Source: Saprospirales bacterium (lineage in GTDB: Bacteria > Bacteroidota > Bacteroidia > Chitinophagales > Saprospiraceae). From it: 62,135 nucleotides of DNA. Under the pieces are notes generated by a model, which did not search any database, was not told where the DNA came from, and saw nothing but the letters and a program-made list of their open reading frames with translations. The translations under genes and the position numbers were made by a program. The stretch spans positions 1 to 62,135 of the forward strand of contig JADJYG010000014.1 in the NCBI GenBank assembly GCA_016719895.1, written 5' to 3'. Of the stretch, positions 45,010 through 53,897 are shown piece after piece; position 1 is the stretch's first letter; every line of letters starts with the position of its first letter.

Positions 45010-47178
45010 ATGCGTACCGGTTTTTTATTTTTAGCACTCTTTGGCCTTGTCGCTCCGGCATTGGCACAAACCAGCTTGCACGGCGTTGTGCTGTCGACTG
45101 GTGGCGATACCCTGGTGGGCGCCAACGTTTGGTTGCCGGGGACCTATGACGGCGCCACCAGCGACCCGAACGGCCGGTTCGCGTTTCAAACGGATACCGC
45201 CGGCGCCCGGATGTTGCTGGTCACCTGCATCGGTTACGACACCTTCCGGCAGGAGTTGCAGCTTGCAGGCGGCCTGCTGCGCCTGGAGCTACGCCTTCAC
45301 GAAAATGCTTCGGCGTTGCAGGAGGTCGTTATTTCCGCTGGCTCGTTCGAGGCGGCCAGCGACCGCCGCCGCGCCGTCGTGCTGACACCGCTGGATATTG
45401 CCCTCACTGCCAGTGCTACCGCTGATATTGCCGGCGCCATTGCCACCCTGCCGGGCACGACCCGCAACGGCGAATCGGGCCAGATCCTGGTGCGCGGCGG
45501 CGCGGCCTACGAAACGCGCACGTTTATCGACGGCTTGTACGTGCAAAACCCCTACAACAGCACAGTGCCCAATGTGCCGGCGCGCAACCGCTTCTCCCCT
45601 TTTCTGTTCAAAGGCACACAATTTTCCACCGGCGGCTATTCGGCCGAGTACGGGCAGGCGCTGTCGTCGGCCCTTATACTGAACACCGAAGACCTGGCGC
45701 CGCAAACGACCACGGGCCTGTCGCTTATGTCGGTGGGGCTGGGGCTGGCGCACACCAAGCGCTGGGAACGCCGTTCGCTGGCGGTGTCGGGCACCTATAC
45801 CAACCTGTCGCCCTATTTCGCCCTGGTGCCGCAAACGATCCAATGGATGGATGCGCCGCAATCTGCCGGCGGCGAGCTGATTTTTCGCCAGCAAACGTCC
45901 GAGGCCGGTATACTGAAGGTGTACGCATCGTTCAACCGCTCCTGGATGGAAATGCAATATCCCGATCCGTTTCGGCCGCAAGAGACCCTGCCGCTCCGCC
46001 TGGAAGCGGATAACGTGTATACCAACGTTTCCTACCGCGATATTTTAAACGGAAAATGGATTCTGTTTGCCGGCGGCGCCTACACCTTCAATCGCGATCA
46101 GGTGGCGTCCGGTTTTGGCAACGACCAGGAGCAGCAATCGGGCCAAATGCGCGTGGCGCTAACCCGCCCGCTGGGGGAAAAGATCAAAGTCAAATTCGGG
46201 ACGGAATATTTGCAGGGTCGTTTTAATGAAACGTACCGCGATGGCGCCGCAGGGCATTACCATACGCTGCGCAAAGAACGCTATACCGCCGGATTTGCCG
46301 AAACAGACCTGTTTTTTTCGCGCAAATGGGTGGCCCGGGCAGGTTTGCGGACCGAATATTCCGCCTTGTTGGGCCGCGCCAACCTGGCGCCACGCGTGTC
46401 GGCGGCCTACGTGCTTGGCAAAAACGAACAGGTCGCCTTTGCTGCCGGACAGTTTTACCAAACGCCGGAATACCAACTACTGCGGTCCACTACCGATTTT
46501 TCCTTTGAGCAGGCCACGCATTACATGCTCAACTACCAGCGTATCCGCGACGGCTTCACCTTTCGTATCGAGGGGTATTACAAAGAATACGACCATTTGG
46601 TCAAAACCGCAGCCGATGCGAGCCAAGCCAACAACCGGGGCAACGGCTTTGCCCGCGGGCTGGATGTATTTTTCCGCGACCAACGCACGTTCCGGAATGT
46701 CGATTACTGGGTGTCATATGCATTCCTCGACACGAAACGCGATTACCGCGACTTTCCGGGGGCCGCCATACCGGTGTTTGCCGCTACCCACAACGTTTCG
46801 GTGGTGTACAAGCAGTGGTTCCCGAAGCACAACACGGCCTTTGGCGCTACATTCGCCTTTCAGTCGCCCCGACCTTACCACAACCCCAACCGGCCGGGCT
46901 TCAATCAGGGGCGCACCCCAGCGTATAACGACCTGAGCGTCAATGCCAGTTACCTGACCAACCTGTGGGGTCATTTTACCATACTGTATGTATCGGCTAC
47001 GAATATTTTCGGGTTCAAACAGGTGTACGGATACCAGTACGGCGAAGCGCCCGATGCTACCGGCCTGTTTCCTTCGCGGACGATCACCCCGCCAGCCAAG
47101 CGGTTCCTTTTTATCGGATTATTCATCAATTTCGGCCAGCGCTACCGGGCGGATGCGGTGACGACGGAGGATATTTAG
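45010..47178 (+). CDS. TonB-dependent outer-membrane receptor
   Basis: A 722-residue receptor. The ATG at 45010 gives the signal peptide (MRTGFLFLALFGLVAPALAQ); an earlier in-frame start at 44887 would bury it. A carboxypeptidase-regulatory-like domain comes first (VLSTGGDTLVGANVWLPGTY), then the plug (ALQEVVISAGSFEAASDR; GQILVRGGAAYETRTFIDGL; GGYSAEYGQALSSALILNTE) and a 22-strand-type barrel with aromatic pairs. It imports a bulky ligand using TonB energy. The layout resembles SusC-type and siderophore receptors, but no SusD partner follows, so the ligand is open. Confidence 0.92.
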   Translation: MRTGFLFLALFGLVAPALAQTSLHGVVLSTGGDTLVGANVWLPGTYDGATSDPNGRFAFQTDTAGARMLLVTCIGYDTFRQELQLAGGLLRLELRLHENASALQEVVISAGSFEAASDRRRAVVLTPLDIALTASATADIAGAIATLPGTTRNGESGQILVRGGAAYETRTFIDGLYVQNPYNSTVPNVPARNRFSPFLFKGTQFSTGGYSAEYGQALSSALILNTEDLAPQTTTGLSLMSVGLGLAHTKRWERRSLAVSGTYTNLSPYFALVPQTIQWMDAPQSAGGELIFRQQTSEAGILKVYASFNRSWMEMQYPDPFRPQETLPLRLEADNVYTNVSYRDILNGKWILFAGGAYTFNRDQVASGFGNDQEQQSGQMRVALTRPLGEKIKVKFGTEYLQGRFNETYRDGAAGHYHTLRKERYTAGFAETDLFFSRKWVARAGLRTEYSALLGRANLAPRVSAAYVLGKNEQVAFAAGQFYQTPEYQLLRSTTDFSFEQATHYMLNYQRIRDGFTFRIEGYYKEYDHLVKTAADASQANNRGNGFARGLDVFFRDQRTFRNVDYWVSYAFLDTKRDYRDFPGAAIPVFAATHNVSVVYKQWFPKHNTAFGATFAFQSPRPYHNPNRPGFNQGRTPAYNDLSVNASYLTNLWGHFTILYVSATNIFGFKQVYGYQYGEAPDATGLFPSRTITPPAKRFLFIGLFINFGQRYRADAVTTEDI

Positions 47179-47233
47179 AGCCTGTCCGGAAATTTCCTTC
47201 AGCCTCAAAAGAGGCCTCCGGACAGGCTCTAAA
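47174..47233. terminator. Inverted repeat starting at the TonB receptor stop codon
   Basis: TTTAGAGCCTGTCCGGA at 47174-47190 pairs perfectly with TCCGGACAGGCTCTAAA at 47217-47233. The left arm includes the TAG stop (47176-47178). The loop is 26 bases. Confidence 0.6.
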
Positions 47234-47383
47234 TCTACTACACTTCACACCGTGCATTCTGCACTTCAGTCAGATCCATTTGTACCACCCGGACCGGCGC
47301 GGCACCTTTGTATTATCGAATTAAACGGTGGCGCCGCCAACCCAAAGCCTGAAAGAAACACGAACCAAACGTTATTATAAGCT

Positions 47384-48043
47384 ATGAAACAGTCCATTTT
47401 GCTCTTTGCCCTTGCCCTGGACTACCTTACACTTTCTGCCCAGAGCAACCCCTATCAAAGTGCCATGGAAAAAGCTATGGTCCAGATTGACAGTGCCCGG
47501 GGGCCGGCCGATTTCCAGGCGGCTGCCAATACCTTTGCCCGCATAGCCGCCGCCGAACCCGGGCAATGGCTCCCACCCTACTACGCTGCGTTTTGCCACC
47601 TGATCGGCGCCTTCCAGCTTTTCCAGGAGGATGCGCCCAAGGCATTGCTAACGATTGATTTGGCGCAGGCCAGTCTGGACAAGGCCAAAGCCCTGATGCC
47701 GCAAGAGTCGGAAATCAATGTGATGCAAGCGTATGTCCTGATCGGCCGCCTGATGGAAAATCCCATGGCCAAAGGCGCCGAAATTACGCCCAAGGTGTTT
47801 GCCGAACTGGAGCAGGCCGCTGCGATGAACCCCGCCAACCCGCGGGCGCCGTTTTTACGCGGCACGTATGTGTTGAACATGCCGGAGTTTTATGGCGGCG
47901 GCGCTGCCAATGCATTGCCTTATTTTGAAAAAGCCGCCGGATTATTTGAAAAAGAAAGCGACCGCGGCTTGCTGCCACACTGGGGCAAAGGAACAAATGC
48001 CAAGTACCTGGAGCAGCTGCAGCAAGCAGGCAAAGGAAACTGA
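47384..48043 (+). CDS. Exported TPR-like protein
   Basis: A 219-residue protein with a signal peptide (MKQSILLFALALDYLTLSAQ) and helical repeats with TPR character (AANTFARIAAAEPGQWLPPY, AQASLDKAKALMPQESEINV, AELEQAAAMNPANPRAPFLR, ALPYFEKAAGLFEKES). The Asn-Pro-Ala-Asn-Pro-Arg turn with DR-LLPHWGKG at the end is common in a Bacteroidota group of unknown function. A CACCTTTG element lies at 47303-47310. The gene is followed by an inverted repeat. Confidence 0.75.
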   Translation: MKQSILLFALALDYLTLSAQSNPYQSAMEKAMVQIDSARGPADFQAAANTFARIAAAEPGQWLPPYYAAFCHLIGAFQLFQEDAPKALLTIDLAQASLDKAKALMPQESEINVMQAYVLIGRLMENPMAKGAEITPKVFAELEQAAAMNPANPRAPFLRGTYVLNMPEFYGGGAANALPYFEKAAGLFEKESDRGLLPHWGKGTNAKYLEQLQQAGKGN

Positions 48044-48055
48044 CACCGCCAGCAT

Positions 48056-48122
48056 CTCCGTGCACCTCCGTTTTCTCCGTGAGCCTATGTGGAATAAAAA
48101 AGTGCCACGGAGGTGCACGGAG
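48056..48122. terminator. Inverted repeat after the TPR-like gene
   Basis: CTCCGTGCACCTCCGT at 48056-48071 pairs with ACGGAGGTGCACGGAG at 48107-48122. It contains CTCCGTG motifs related to those in the hairpin at 23583-23644. Confidence 0.55.
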
Positions 48123-48178
48123 GTAAAAGTTGAGCGATGTTGACATACTTTTAACTTGAAAAACATGCAGTCCGCATC

Positions 48179-49213
48179 ATGCCACATGCTTTGAAAAAAT
48201 TCCTGCGGGATTTTCTGCTTATCCTGGTTATCGTCGGGCTGATCGTGGTACTCTACGCCAACCCGCTGGAACTCTACAAGCGGGGCGGCATAGGCTTGTT
48301 GTGGGCGTATTTTTGGCGGGGCGGCCTGGGGACGGCTATCCTGTGGCAGGGCAATGCCTACCTGAGCAACTTACCCGACCGTTGGGCCTCCTGGGTGGAA
48401 ACGCCCATCAAGCGCCTGTTTTTAGCCATTGTTGTCACCGTGGTGTACACCTGCCTGGCCTGGGTACTGATCGTCTGGTTGGTTCAGGTCACGGACCACG
48501 GTTGGGATTTGATTAGCCTGATTCGCGACCTGGAGGTTCGGGATTTCATTGCGCCGCTCATTATCACGTTTTTCATTTCCATTTTTATGCATGGACGGGC
48601 CTTCCTGATCGGGTGGAAACAAACCCTCATCGAGGCAGAACGGTTGAAAAAGGAACAGATTTCAGCCCGGTACGAAGCGTTAAAAAACCAGGTCAACCCG
48701 CATTTTTTATTCAACAGCCTGAATGTGCTGGCTGCCCTGGTGCATAAAGACGCCGATTTGGCCGAACAGTTTATCCGGCGCCTGGCCGCGGTGTACCGCT
48801 ACATTCTCGAAAGCCGCGACCGCGAGGTTGTCCGGTTGGAGGAGGAACTGGATATCCTGAAAGCGTATCTTTTTCTGATGGAAACGCGTTTTGGGCAGGG
48901 TTTGCAGGTAGACATTCGCGTACCGGCGAATGCCGGGGGGCATATTGCGCCGCTCAGCCTGCAAATGCTGGTGGAAAACGCCTTGAAACACAACGAAATA
49001 TCGAAATTGAATCCGCTGCACATCGATATCTTTCTGGAGGATGGCTATGTGACCGTGTGCAACACCATACTGAAAAAAAGCGTGTTGCCGGAATCGACCG
49101 GTGTCGGCCTGGCCAATATCCAGGCCAGGTACCAGGTACTTTCCGAGCGGGATGTTCTGATCTCCGATACGGGCGGTTTTTTTACGGTAAAAATTCCCAT
49201 TCTATCCGTTTAG
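48179..49213 (+). CDS. LytS-type sensor histidine kinase
   Basis: A 344-residue membrane kinase. About four hydrophobic segments precede residue 145 (FLLILVIVGLIVVLYANPLE; LFLAIVVTVVYTCLAWVLIV; FIAPLIITFFISIFMHGRAF). A short coiled coil leads to the His_kinase domain with QVNPHFLFNSLNVLAALVHK, where the His is the phospho-acceptor, and a HATPase domain ending with STGVGLANIQARYQ. It would pass a membrane signal to the LytTR regulator at 49387. The stop codon overlaps a 159-bp inverted-repeat element that separates the two genes. Confidence 0.92.
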   Translation: MPHALKKFLRDFLLILVIVGLIVVLYANPLELYKRGGIGLLWAYFWRGGLGTAILWQGNAYLSNLPDRWASWVETPIKRLFLAIVVTVVYTCLAWVLIVWLVQVTDHGWDLISLIRDLEVRDFIAPLIITFFISIFMHGRAFLIGWKQTLIEAERLKKEQISARYEALKNQVNPHFLFNSLNVLAALVHKDADLAEQFIRRLAAVYRYILESRDREVVRLEEELDILKAYLFLMETRFGQGLQVDIRVPANAGGHIAPLSLQMLVENALKHNEISKLNPLHIDIFLEDGYVTVCNTILKKSVLPESTGVGLANIQARYQVLSERDVLISDTGGFFTVKIPILSV

Positions 49214-49370
49214 GAACGATGAAAGAATAACTTCCCGATTTGATACCATTCTTTTGCCGCCATCCGTCCCATCTTTTTCGTTAAATAGCGCTGCTATTCG
49301 CCTCAAAAAATAGTTGGCTGACGCCAAAATAATTGGCCTGAAATCGCCAACTTATTCTTTCATCGTTCCT
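49212..49370. repeat. 159-bp MITE-like element between kinase and regulator genes
   Basis: AGGAACGATGAAAGAATAA at 49212-49230 pairs perfectly with its complement at 49352-49370. The inside is non-coding and AT/GC mixed (CGCTGCTATTCGCC, TTGGCTGACGCCAA). The left end lies in the kinase stop codon and the right end is 16 bases before the regulator start. Confidence 0.65.
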
Positions 49371-49386
49371 TAAACTTGGGCTGTTT

Positions 49387-50145
49387 ATGAATGTACTCAT
49401 CCTGGAAGACGAGGATCTGGCTGCCTGGGCGCTGATTTCCAAACTCCAACGCCTCGACCCAACCATTGAGGTGCTGGCAACGCTCGATTCGGTGCGCAGC
49501 GCCGTCGAGTGGTGCCGGAGCCACCCGGCACCGGACCTGGCTTTTTTCGATATTCAACTGGCCGACGGGTTAAGTTTTGAAATTTTTGAGCAGGTAAAAG
49601 TGCCTTGCCCGATCATTTTCACCACGGCTTACGATGCTTATGCCTTGCGCGCTTTTCGGGTAAATAGCGTGGATTATTTGTTGAAACCCGTGGATCAGGA
49701 CGATTTGGCTCGCGCTTTTTCCAAACTGCGCCAACTGCAACAACCGGCGGCACTCGATGCCGAAGCCGTGCGCCGGATACTGCAAACATTGAAAACTCCG
49801 GAGTACAAAACCCGGTTTATGGTCAAAATCGGCGACCACCTCACCGCGATTGTCGACACAGACATCGATTTTTTTTTCGGTGAAAACAAAATCGTATGGC
49901 TGCGCCATCAAAACGGCCGGAAATACCCGGTCGATTATACCCTCGACCAACTGGAGGAAATGCTCCACCCGCAGCAATTCTTCCGGCTTAACCGCCAGTA
50001 TATCGCAGCGATCGGCGCCATTAAAGACGTGGTCAGTTATTCCAACAGCCGGCTGAAGGTAACCCTGCGGGACCCGCTCGGTTCGGAGGATATTCTGATC
50101 AGTCGCGAAAAAGTGGAGGCTTTCAAACAATGGCTGGGTAAATAG
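49387..50145 (+). CDS. LytTR-family response regulator
   Basis: A 252-residue regulator: receiver domain with Glu7-Asp8 and phospho-acceptor Asp55 (LAFFDIQLADGLSFEIFEQV), the conserved Lys in YLLKPVDQDDL, then a LytTR DNA-binding domain (RFMVKIGDHLTAIVDTDIDF, then FFRLNRQYIAAIGAIKDVVS and SREKVEAFKQWLG). It binds DNA through beta strands, as known for LytTR proteins. It is the partner of the kinase at 48179. Its stop codon lies at the edge of another inverted repeat. Confidence 0.93.
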   Translation: MNVLILEDEDLAAWALISKLQRLDPTIEVLATLDSVRSAVEWCRSHPAPDLAFFDIQLADGLSFEIFEQVKVPCPIIFTTAYDAYALRAFRVNSVDYLLKPVDQDDLARAFSKLRQLQQPAALDAEAVRRILQTLKTPEYKTRFMVKIGDHLTAIVDTDIDFFFGENKIVWLRHQNGRKYPVDYTLDQLEEMLHPQQFFRLNRQYIAAIGAIKDVVSYSNSRLKVTLRDPLGSEDILISREKVEAFKQWLGK

Positions 50146-50306
50146 ACTTGTTGCGGTGGAGGGCTTTGATTGGGTAAAAATGCCATTTTTTCGGCTGGTA
50201 AGGCAAATTTTGCAGTCGAAATCGGGTATATTCGACGAAAAATTTAACGCAGCCAAGCGGGAAAAGGGCTTTTTCCCCGCCAAAGACCTCCACCACAACA
50301 AGTCTA
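50143..50306. repeat. 164-bp MITE-like element at the LytTR stop codon
   Basis: The ends begin TAGACTTGTTG and pair with the far end over about 26 bases (23 or more matches). The left end includes the TAG stop codon. The flanking TA at both ends is the pattern left by IS630/Tc1-type insertion, so it may be a miniature element of that type. Confidence 0.6.
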
Positions 50307-50320
50307 ATGAGTACAAAATG

Positions 50321-50407
50321 CGAACGGTTCACCTTTAACGGAGGGACAGGTTGGCGAAATTTCCTAAAAAAGCGACACTACCCTTTCCATTAAAGGTGAA
50401 CCATTCG
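50321..50407. repeat. Inverted repeat between convergent genes
   Basis: CGAACGGTTCACCTTTAACG (start of the arm, 50321-50342) pairs with 50386-50407 with two mismatches; the loop is 43 bases. It lies 11 bases from the VWA gene stop and may act as its terminator. Confidence 0.55.
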
Positions 50408-50417
50408 TTCTTTTTAC

Positions 50418-52397
50418 TTACTTACACACATCCAGCGGCCCGTTGATGCATTTGAGGGCATCGAGCAGCTCTTTAAGGTGCGGCTGGAGCGCGATGTTGC
50501 CGAGCGCGGCGTTGGTAACACGCAGCAATTCGTTCACATCGGGATTGGGCGCCAGGGCTTGAAGGACGATCGGCGCAATGGTGCAGCCAAGCGTATTGAG
50601 TTTGGTTGTACCCAGCACGGGCTTGAGGCGCACCATGATATGGAGCTTCAGGGCTTCCGCGAGGAGCGGGTTAGCCAGTTTGCCGTTTTCGGCCACCGGG
50701 TTTTCGCCAGGTTTGCAATCGGCGCCGGTAACGCCATTTTTAAATTTCAGTCCCGACGGCTGTGTGCCCAGGCTGGGCAGCCACTGTTGGATACAATTGC
50801 CGCGGCCCGGCGGAATGGCGAGGGTGCTGTTGCTCACGCCAAGCACGAGGGTGTCCGTTTTGCCATCGCCGTTCAGGTCTTTGTTCAGCGCCTGTTCCAG
50901 CAGCGGAAGGGTGTTTTTGGTGACGGTTTGCACACATTTGGCGGTATTGCCGCAGGCGTCTGCCGTTTGCCAGGTGCGCTCGATAATACACAGCCACGCG
51001 CAATCGCCGCCGATGACCTGATCGGAACGGCTCAGCGCCGGGGCGGGGTCGCAATTATCCTTGACGATGGCAAATCCGGCGCTTGGCCCAGCCGTGGTAT
51101 CGCAGGTGACCGTGATGTTGGGCGGGCAAGTCAGGGCCGGCGACGTTTGATCGATCACATGGATTGTTTGGGTGCAAATGCTGAAATTTCCGTGAATATC
51201 CGTAACGGTCCAGGTGCGCTGAAGGGTGAATTCATTCATACAGCCGCCATTGATGCGCACATCGGCGTGCGCCACCTGCCCGATGCCGCAGTTGTCGAGC
51301 GATACGGGTGTGCCGGTATCGGCGGGGTCCATGGAGGCTTCGCAACTGACGGTGACCGTTCCAGGGCAAGCGACAGCGGGCGATTCCAGGTCGTTCACCG
51401 TGATAATAAACGCACAGGTGGAGGTATTTCCCACATTGTCCGTGGCTTTGCAGGTGACGGTGGTTTGGCCGACGGCAAAAAAACCGCCGGAAGCAGGGGT
51501 GCAAACTACGCTGGAAATGCCGCAATTGTCGCTGGCCTGCGGTGTAAAAGGCACTATTTTGCCGCAGATGCCCGGATCATTGCTGACCCGCATATTTGGC
51601 GGGCAGTTGACGTTGGGCGCCTGACGGTCAATTTGGGAATTCGCCAGTTCGACCAGGCTGGCCGGCAAATTGGCGAAGGATTGCACGGTCCAGTCGGCTC
51701 CGCCAGGCAGGTTGAGCGGGTTGCCGAGCTGGTCGGGGCCGGAGAGCAGTTGAATGTTCAGCGGTATGATATTCGAGCCCAACCCGATCCCAAAAATATA
51801 GGTGCCGGCGCATTTGAGGTTGTTGGCCAAACCCATCCAGGTATTGCTGTTTTGCGGGGGCTCCGGGTTGCCGTCGGAGATAAAAAAAACGATATCCAGA
51901 CCTGGGATGGTAGCCACTTTGGTCAGCGCATCGATGTAATTGGTGAAACCTCCCGGGTTGTAGTTCACTGGCTGGCCGGTATTTTCGCCGTTGAGGTATT
52001 TCTCTACTGTTTCGATGAAGTTGGCGTCTTTGACGTCTTTCAAGCCAAGCGGAATGCTTGCGCCGCTTGAAAACTCAACGATGCCCAGGCGCATTTCACC
52101 CGGGCCACCCACGTTGCCCGACAAGGTGTTGGCAAACGCGCGCACTGCGTTTTCCATTTCGTCTTCAAACCCGGCCGGCGCCTGGCCGATCGAGCCAGAC
52201 TCATCCAACACCAGCAAGACGTTGAACGTGCTGCTGCCCGGTGGCAGGCAACCGGGAAAAGTGGGATTGGTGGTGCGCTGCCCGGACACGGGCGGGCAGG
52301 GGATCTGGGCGGATAATGGGGTGACAAAAAAGATGAGTAAGCACAACAGGAACAGCTGTGTGTGCCATTTCTTTGAATTCAGCATTGGATTTCGCAT
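50418..52397 (-). CDS. Secreted VWA-domain protein with HYR-type repeats
   Basis: A 659-residue protein with a signal peptide (LFLLCLLIFFVTPLSAQ). A von Willebrand A domain follows (FNVLLVLDESGSIGQAPAGF with an intact MIDAS DxSGS; LDIVFFISDGNPEPP). Then come two to three HYR/Ig-like modules with paired Cys (CKATDNVGNTSTCAFIITVN; CTQTIHVIDQTSPALTCPPN) and a C-terminal region containing NKDLNGDGKTD, a dockerin/EF-hand-like calcium site. It is a cell-surface or released adhesion protein. No T9SS sorting domain is obvious. The family as a whole is typical of Saprospiraceae-like bacteria. Confidence 0.88.
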   Translation of the reverse strand: MRNPMLNSKKWHTQLFLLCLLIFFVTPLSAQIPCPPVSGQRTTNPTFPGCLPPGSSTFNVLLVLDESGSIGQAPAGFEDEMENAVRAFANTLSGNVGGPGEMRLGIVEFSSGASIPLGLKDVKDANFIETVEKYLNGENTGQPVNYNPGGFTNYIDALTKVATIPGLDIVFFISDGNPEPPQNSNTWMGLANNLKCAGTYIFGIGLGSNIIPLNIQLLSGPDQLGNPLNLPGGADWTVQSFANLPASLVELANSQIDRQAPNVNCPPNMRVSNDPGICGKIVPFTPQASDNCGISSVVCTPASGGFFAVGQTTVTCKATDNVGNTSTCAFIITVNDLESPAVACPGTVTVSCEASMDPADTGTPVSLDNCGIGQVAHADVRINGGCMNEFTLQRTWTVTDIHGNFSICTQTIHVIDQTSPALTCPPNITVTCDTTAGPSAGFAIVKDNCDPAPALSRSDQVIGGDCAWLCIIERTWQTADACGNTAKCVQTVTKNTLPLLEQALNKDLNGDGKTDTLVLGVSNSTLAIPPGRGNCIQQWLPSLGTQPSGLKFKNGVTGADCKPGENPVAENGKLANPLLAEALKLHIMVRLKPVLGTTKLNTLGCTIAPIVLQALAPNPDVNELLRVTNAALGNIALQPHLKELLDALKCINGPLDVCK

Positions 52398-52694
52398 AAT
52401 TTTACAATTTGGTTATGTGTTGAAAGTAGTCGTACATCAAGGCAAAGTCTCAACAGATGGCGCTGGCTCAAATGCGAGGCGCCTCCACTTGGGAAGCGGA
52501 ATGGCGGAGATAAAAAAACAGGATGCTTATGTGGTACCCGGAATTAAAAAAGATGGTCGGTGCGAAACGTGCCTTTACCAATAGATGAAAGCCCTATACG
52601 GGTGGGTTCTCTGCAAATATAGCGAGATTACCGGAAATATTAAAGTGCGGGATTTTATCCCCGCCTTTCTCCCATTAGGGGCTTTTTGTACGGA
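52398..52694. other. Intergenic stretch
   Basis: I see no gene, clear hairpin or promoter pattern here beyond AT-rich DNA before the VWA gene. Confidence 0.5.
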
Positions 52695-53837
52695 TCAACC
52701 TCCTTCCCTTCGCCGGATTTTCACCTGAATGGCATGCTCCAGCGGCTTTTCGGCTACCAGGATAAGGTATCCGCCGCCGCCGGCGCCGCTCAGTTTCCAG
52801 CCCGGGGCCTGGTGGCGGTATTGTTCAATCATGCGAAATATTCCCGGATCGGCCATGTTGGGAAACATCGCCACCTGCGCTTCAAACGAACGCCGGAAGG
52901 CATCGCCAAACGCCGGCAAATCACATTTCAAAATAGCCTGCCAACAGTCTTCTGCTGCCCCGGCCAGCCGCTGCGCGCCTTCGGTAGTGATATGCGTATC
53001 GGCCAGCGCCTGATACCCCGCCGTGCGGGGCCCGAGCGTCACCAGGTAGAGGTGTTGTTCGAGCCAGTGCAGCACCGGTTCGTCGTGCACGCTTTCGATG
53101 CTTTCGGGCCAGTAATGGCCGGCATAATTGAGTTTATTCAGCCCGGGCATGACAATGCCGATCGCATCCTGCGAGCCCGATACTTCGGTGGTGCCGGGCG
53201 GGTTGTCGCAGGCAAACAGCATTTTCGCCGTTTGCTCGGGGTCGCTGCCGGGCAGTGCTGTTCGCCAGAGTTCGATGGCTTTTTTGCGCGTACTGCTGGC
53301 CATGCCGCTGCGGTCGTTGAACTCGTAAGTGGGCTCGATGCTGATGGTCAGTACGGCGCCCGGGTGCAGCGCCGATACCCAGGGTTGGTCGAGCCAGCCG
53401 CCGGCCAGATCGATGCGGTACGGGATGGTGCATTCCACCCGGAGCGCTGTGGTGCTTCGCTGGGGCAGGCCGCCGGCGGGCGTGCGGCGCGAAACGACGT
53501 ACTCGATGTTGCGGGCCTGACATAAGGCTTCCTTGGCCGGCGTGTGGCCATCTTCATTCACAAAAAAAATATCGGGCCGGATTGCGTCCAGTTCCTGCAC
53601 AAAATCCAAGATACCGCTGCCGCGGTTTACGCGTACCGACTGTACGCACCCCAGCGCTTCCAACATGAATTTTCGCTCCACCTGCGGATTCACCGGGTAG
53701 CGCCCTTTGAGCTGGCGAACGTTTGCGTCTGAACCGATACAAACATACAATTCGCCCAGGCGGGCCGCTTCCTGCAGAAAGGCGACATGTCCGCTGTGCA
53801 ACAGATCAAAACAACCGGTGACCATTACCTTTTTCAT
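52695..53837 (-). CDS. Bifunctional protein: cytidylyltransferase-like domain fused to GHMP kinase
   Basis: A 380-residue fusion. The ATG at 53837 precedes VMVTGCFDLLHSGHVAFLQE, the HxGH motif of the nucleotidyltransferase superfamily; its second motif is LPQRSTTALR near residue 130. From about residue 135 a GHMP kinase follows: VECTIPYRIDLAGGWLDQPW, the phosphate loop SGMASSTRKKA, and LSGAGGGGYLILV. Such a protein would phosphorylate a sugar and join it to a nucleotide, giving an activated sugar. The order (nucleotidyltransferase first) is the reverse of HldE. It is divergent from a GT39-like membrane protein, which may use the product. Confidence 0.85.
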   Translation of the reverse strand: MKKVMVTGCFDLLHSGHVAFLQEAARLGELYVCIGSDANVRQLKGRYPVNPQVERKFMLEALGCVQSVRVNRGSGILDFVQELDAIRPDIFFVNEDGHTPAKEALCQARNIEYVVSRRTPAGGLPQRSTTALRVECTIPYRIDLAGGWLDQPWVSALHPGAVLTISIEPTYEFNDRSGMASSTRKKAIELWRTALPGSDPEQTAKMLFACDNPPGTTEVSGSQDAIGIVMPGLNKLNYAGHYWPESIESVHDEPVLHWLEQHLYLVTLGPRTAGYQALADTHITTEGAQRLAGAAEDCWQAILKCDLPAFGDAFRRSFEAQVAMFPNMADPGIFRMIEQYRHQAPGWKLSGAGGGGYLILVAEKPLEHAIQVKIRRREGG

Positions 53838-53897
53838 AGGGGCTGAAATTAAACCTGTTCCTGAATTAAGCTGTAAATTTTCGCCAAAATCCTGATT

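Noticed and set aside
50478..52070. Long plus-strand open frame opposite the VWA protein
   Set aside because: The VWA MIDAS motif and signal peptide fix the minus strand as coding.
52695..53837. GHMP domain lacking its phosphate-binding loop
   Set aside because: I first took the PPGTTEVSGSQDAIG segment for a degenerate loop, but SGMASSTRKKA earlier in the domain is the proper glycine/serine loop.
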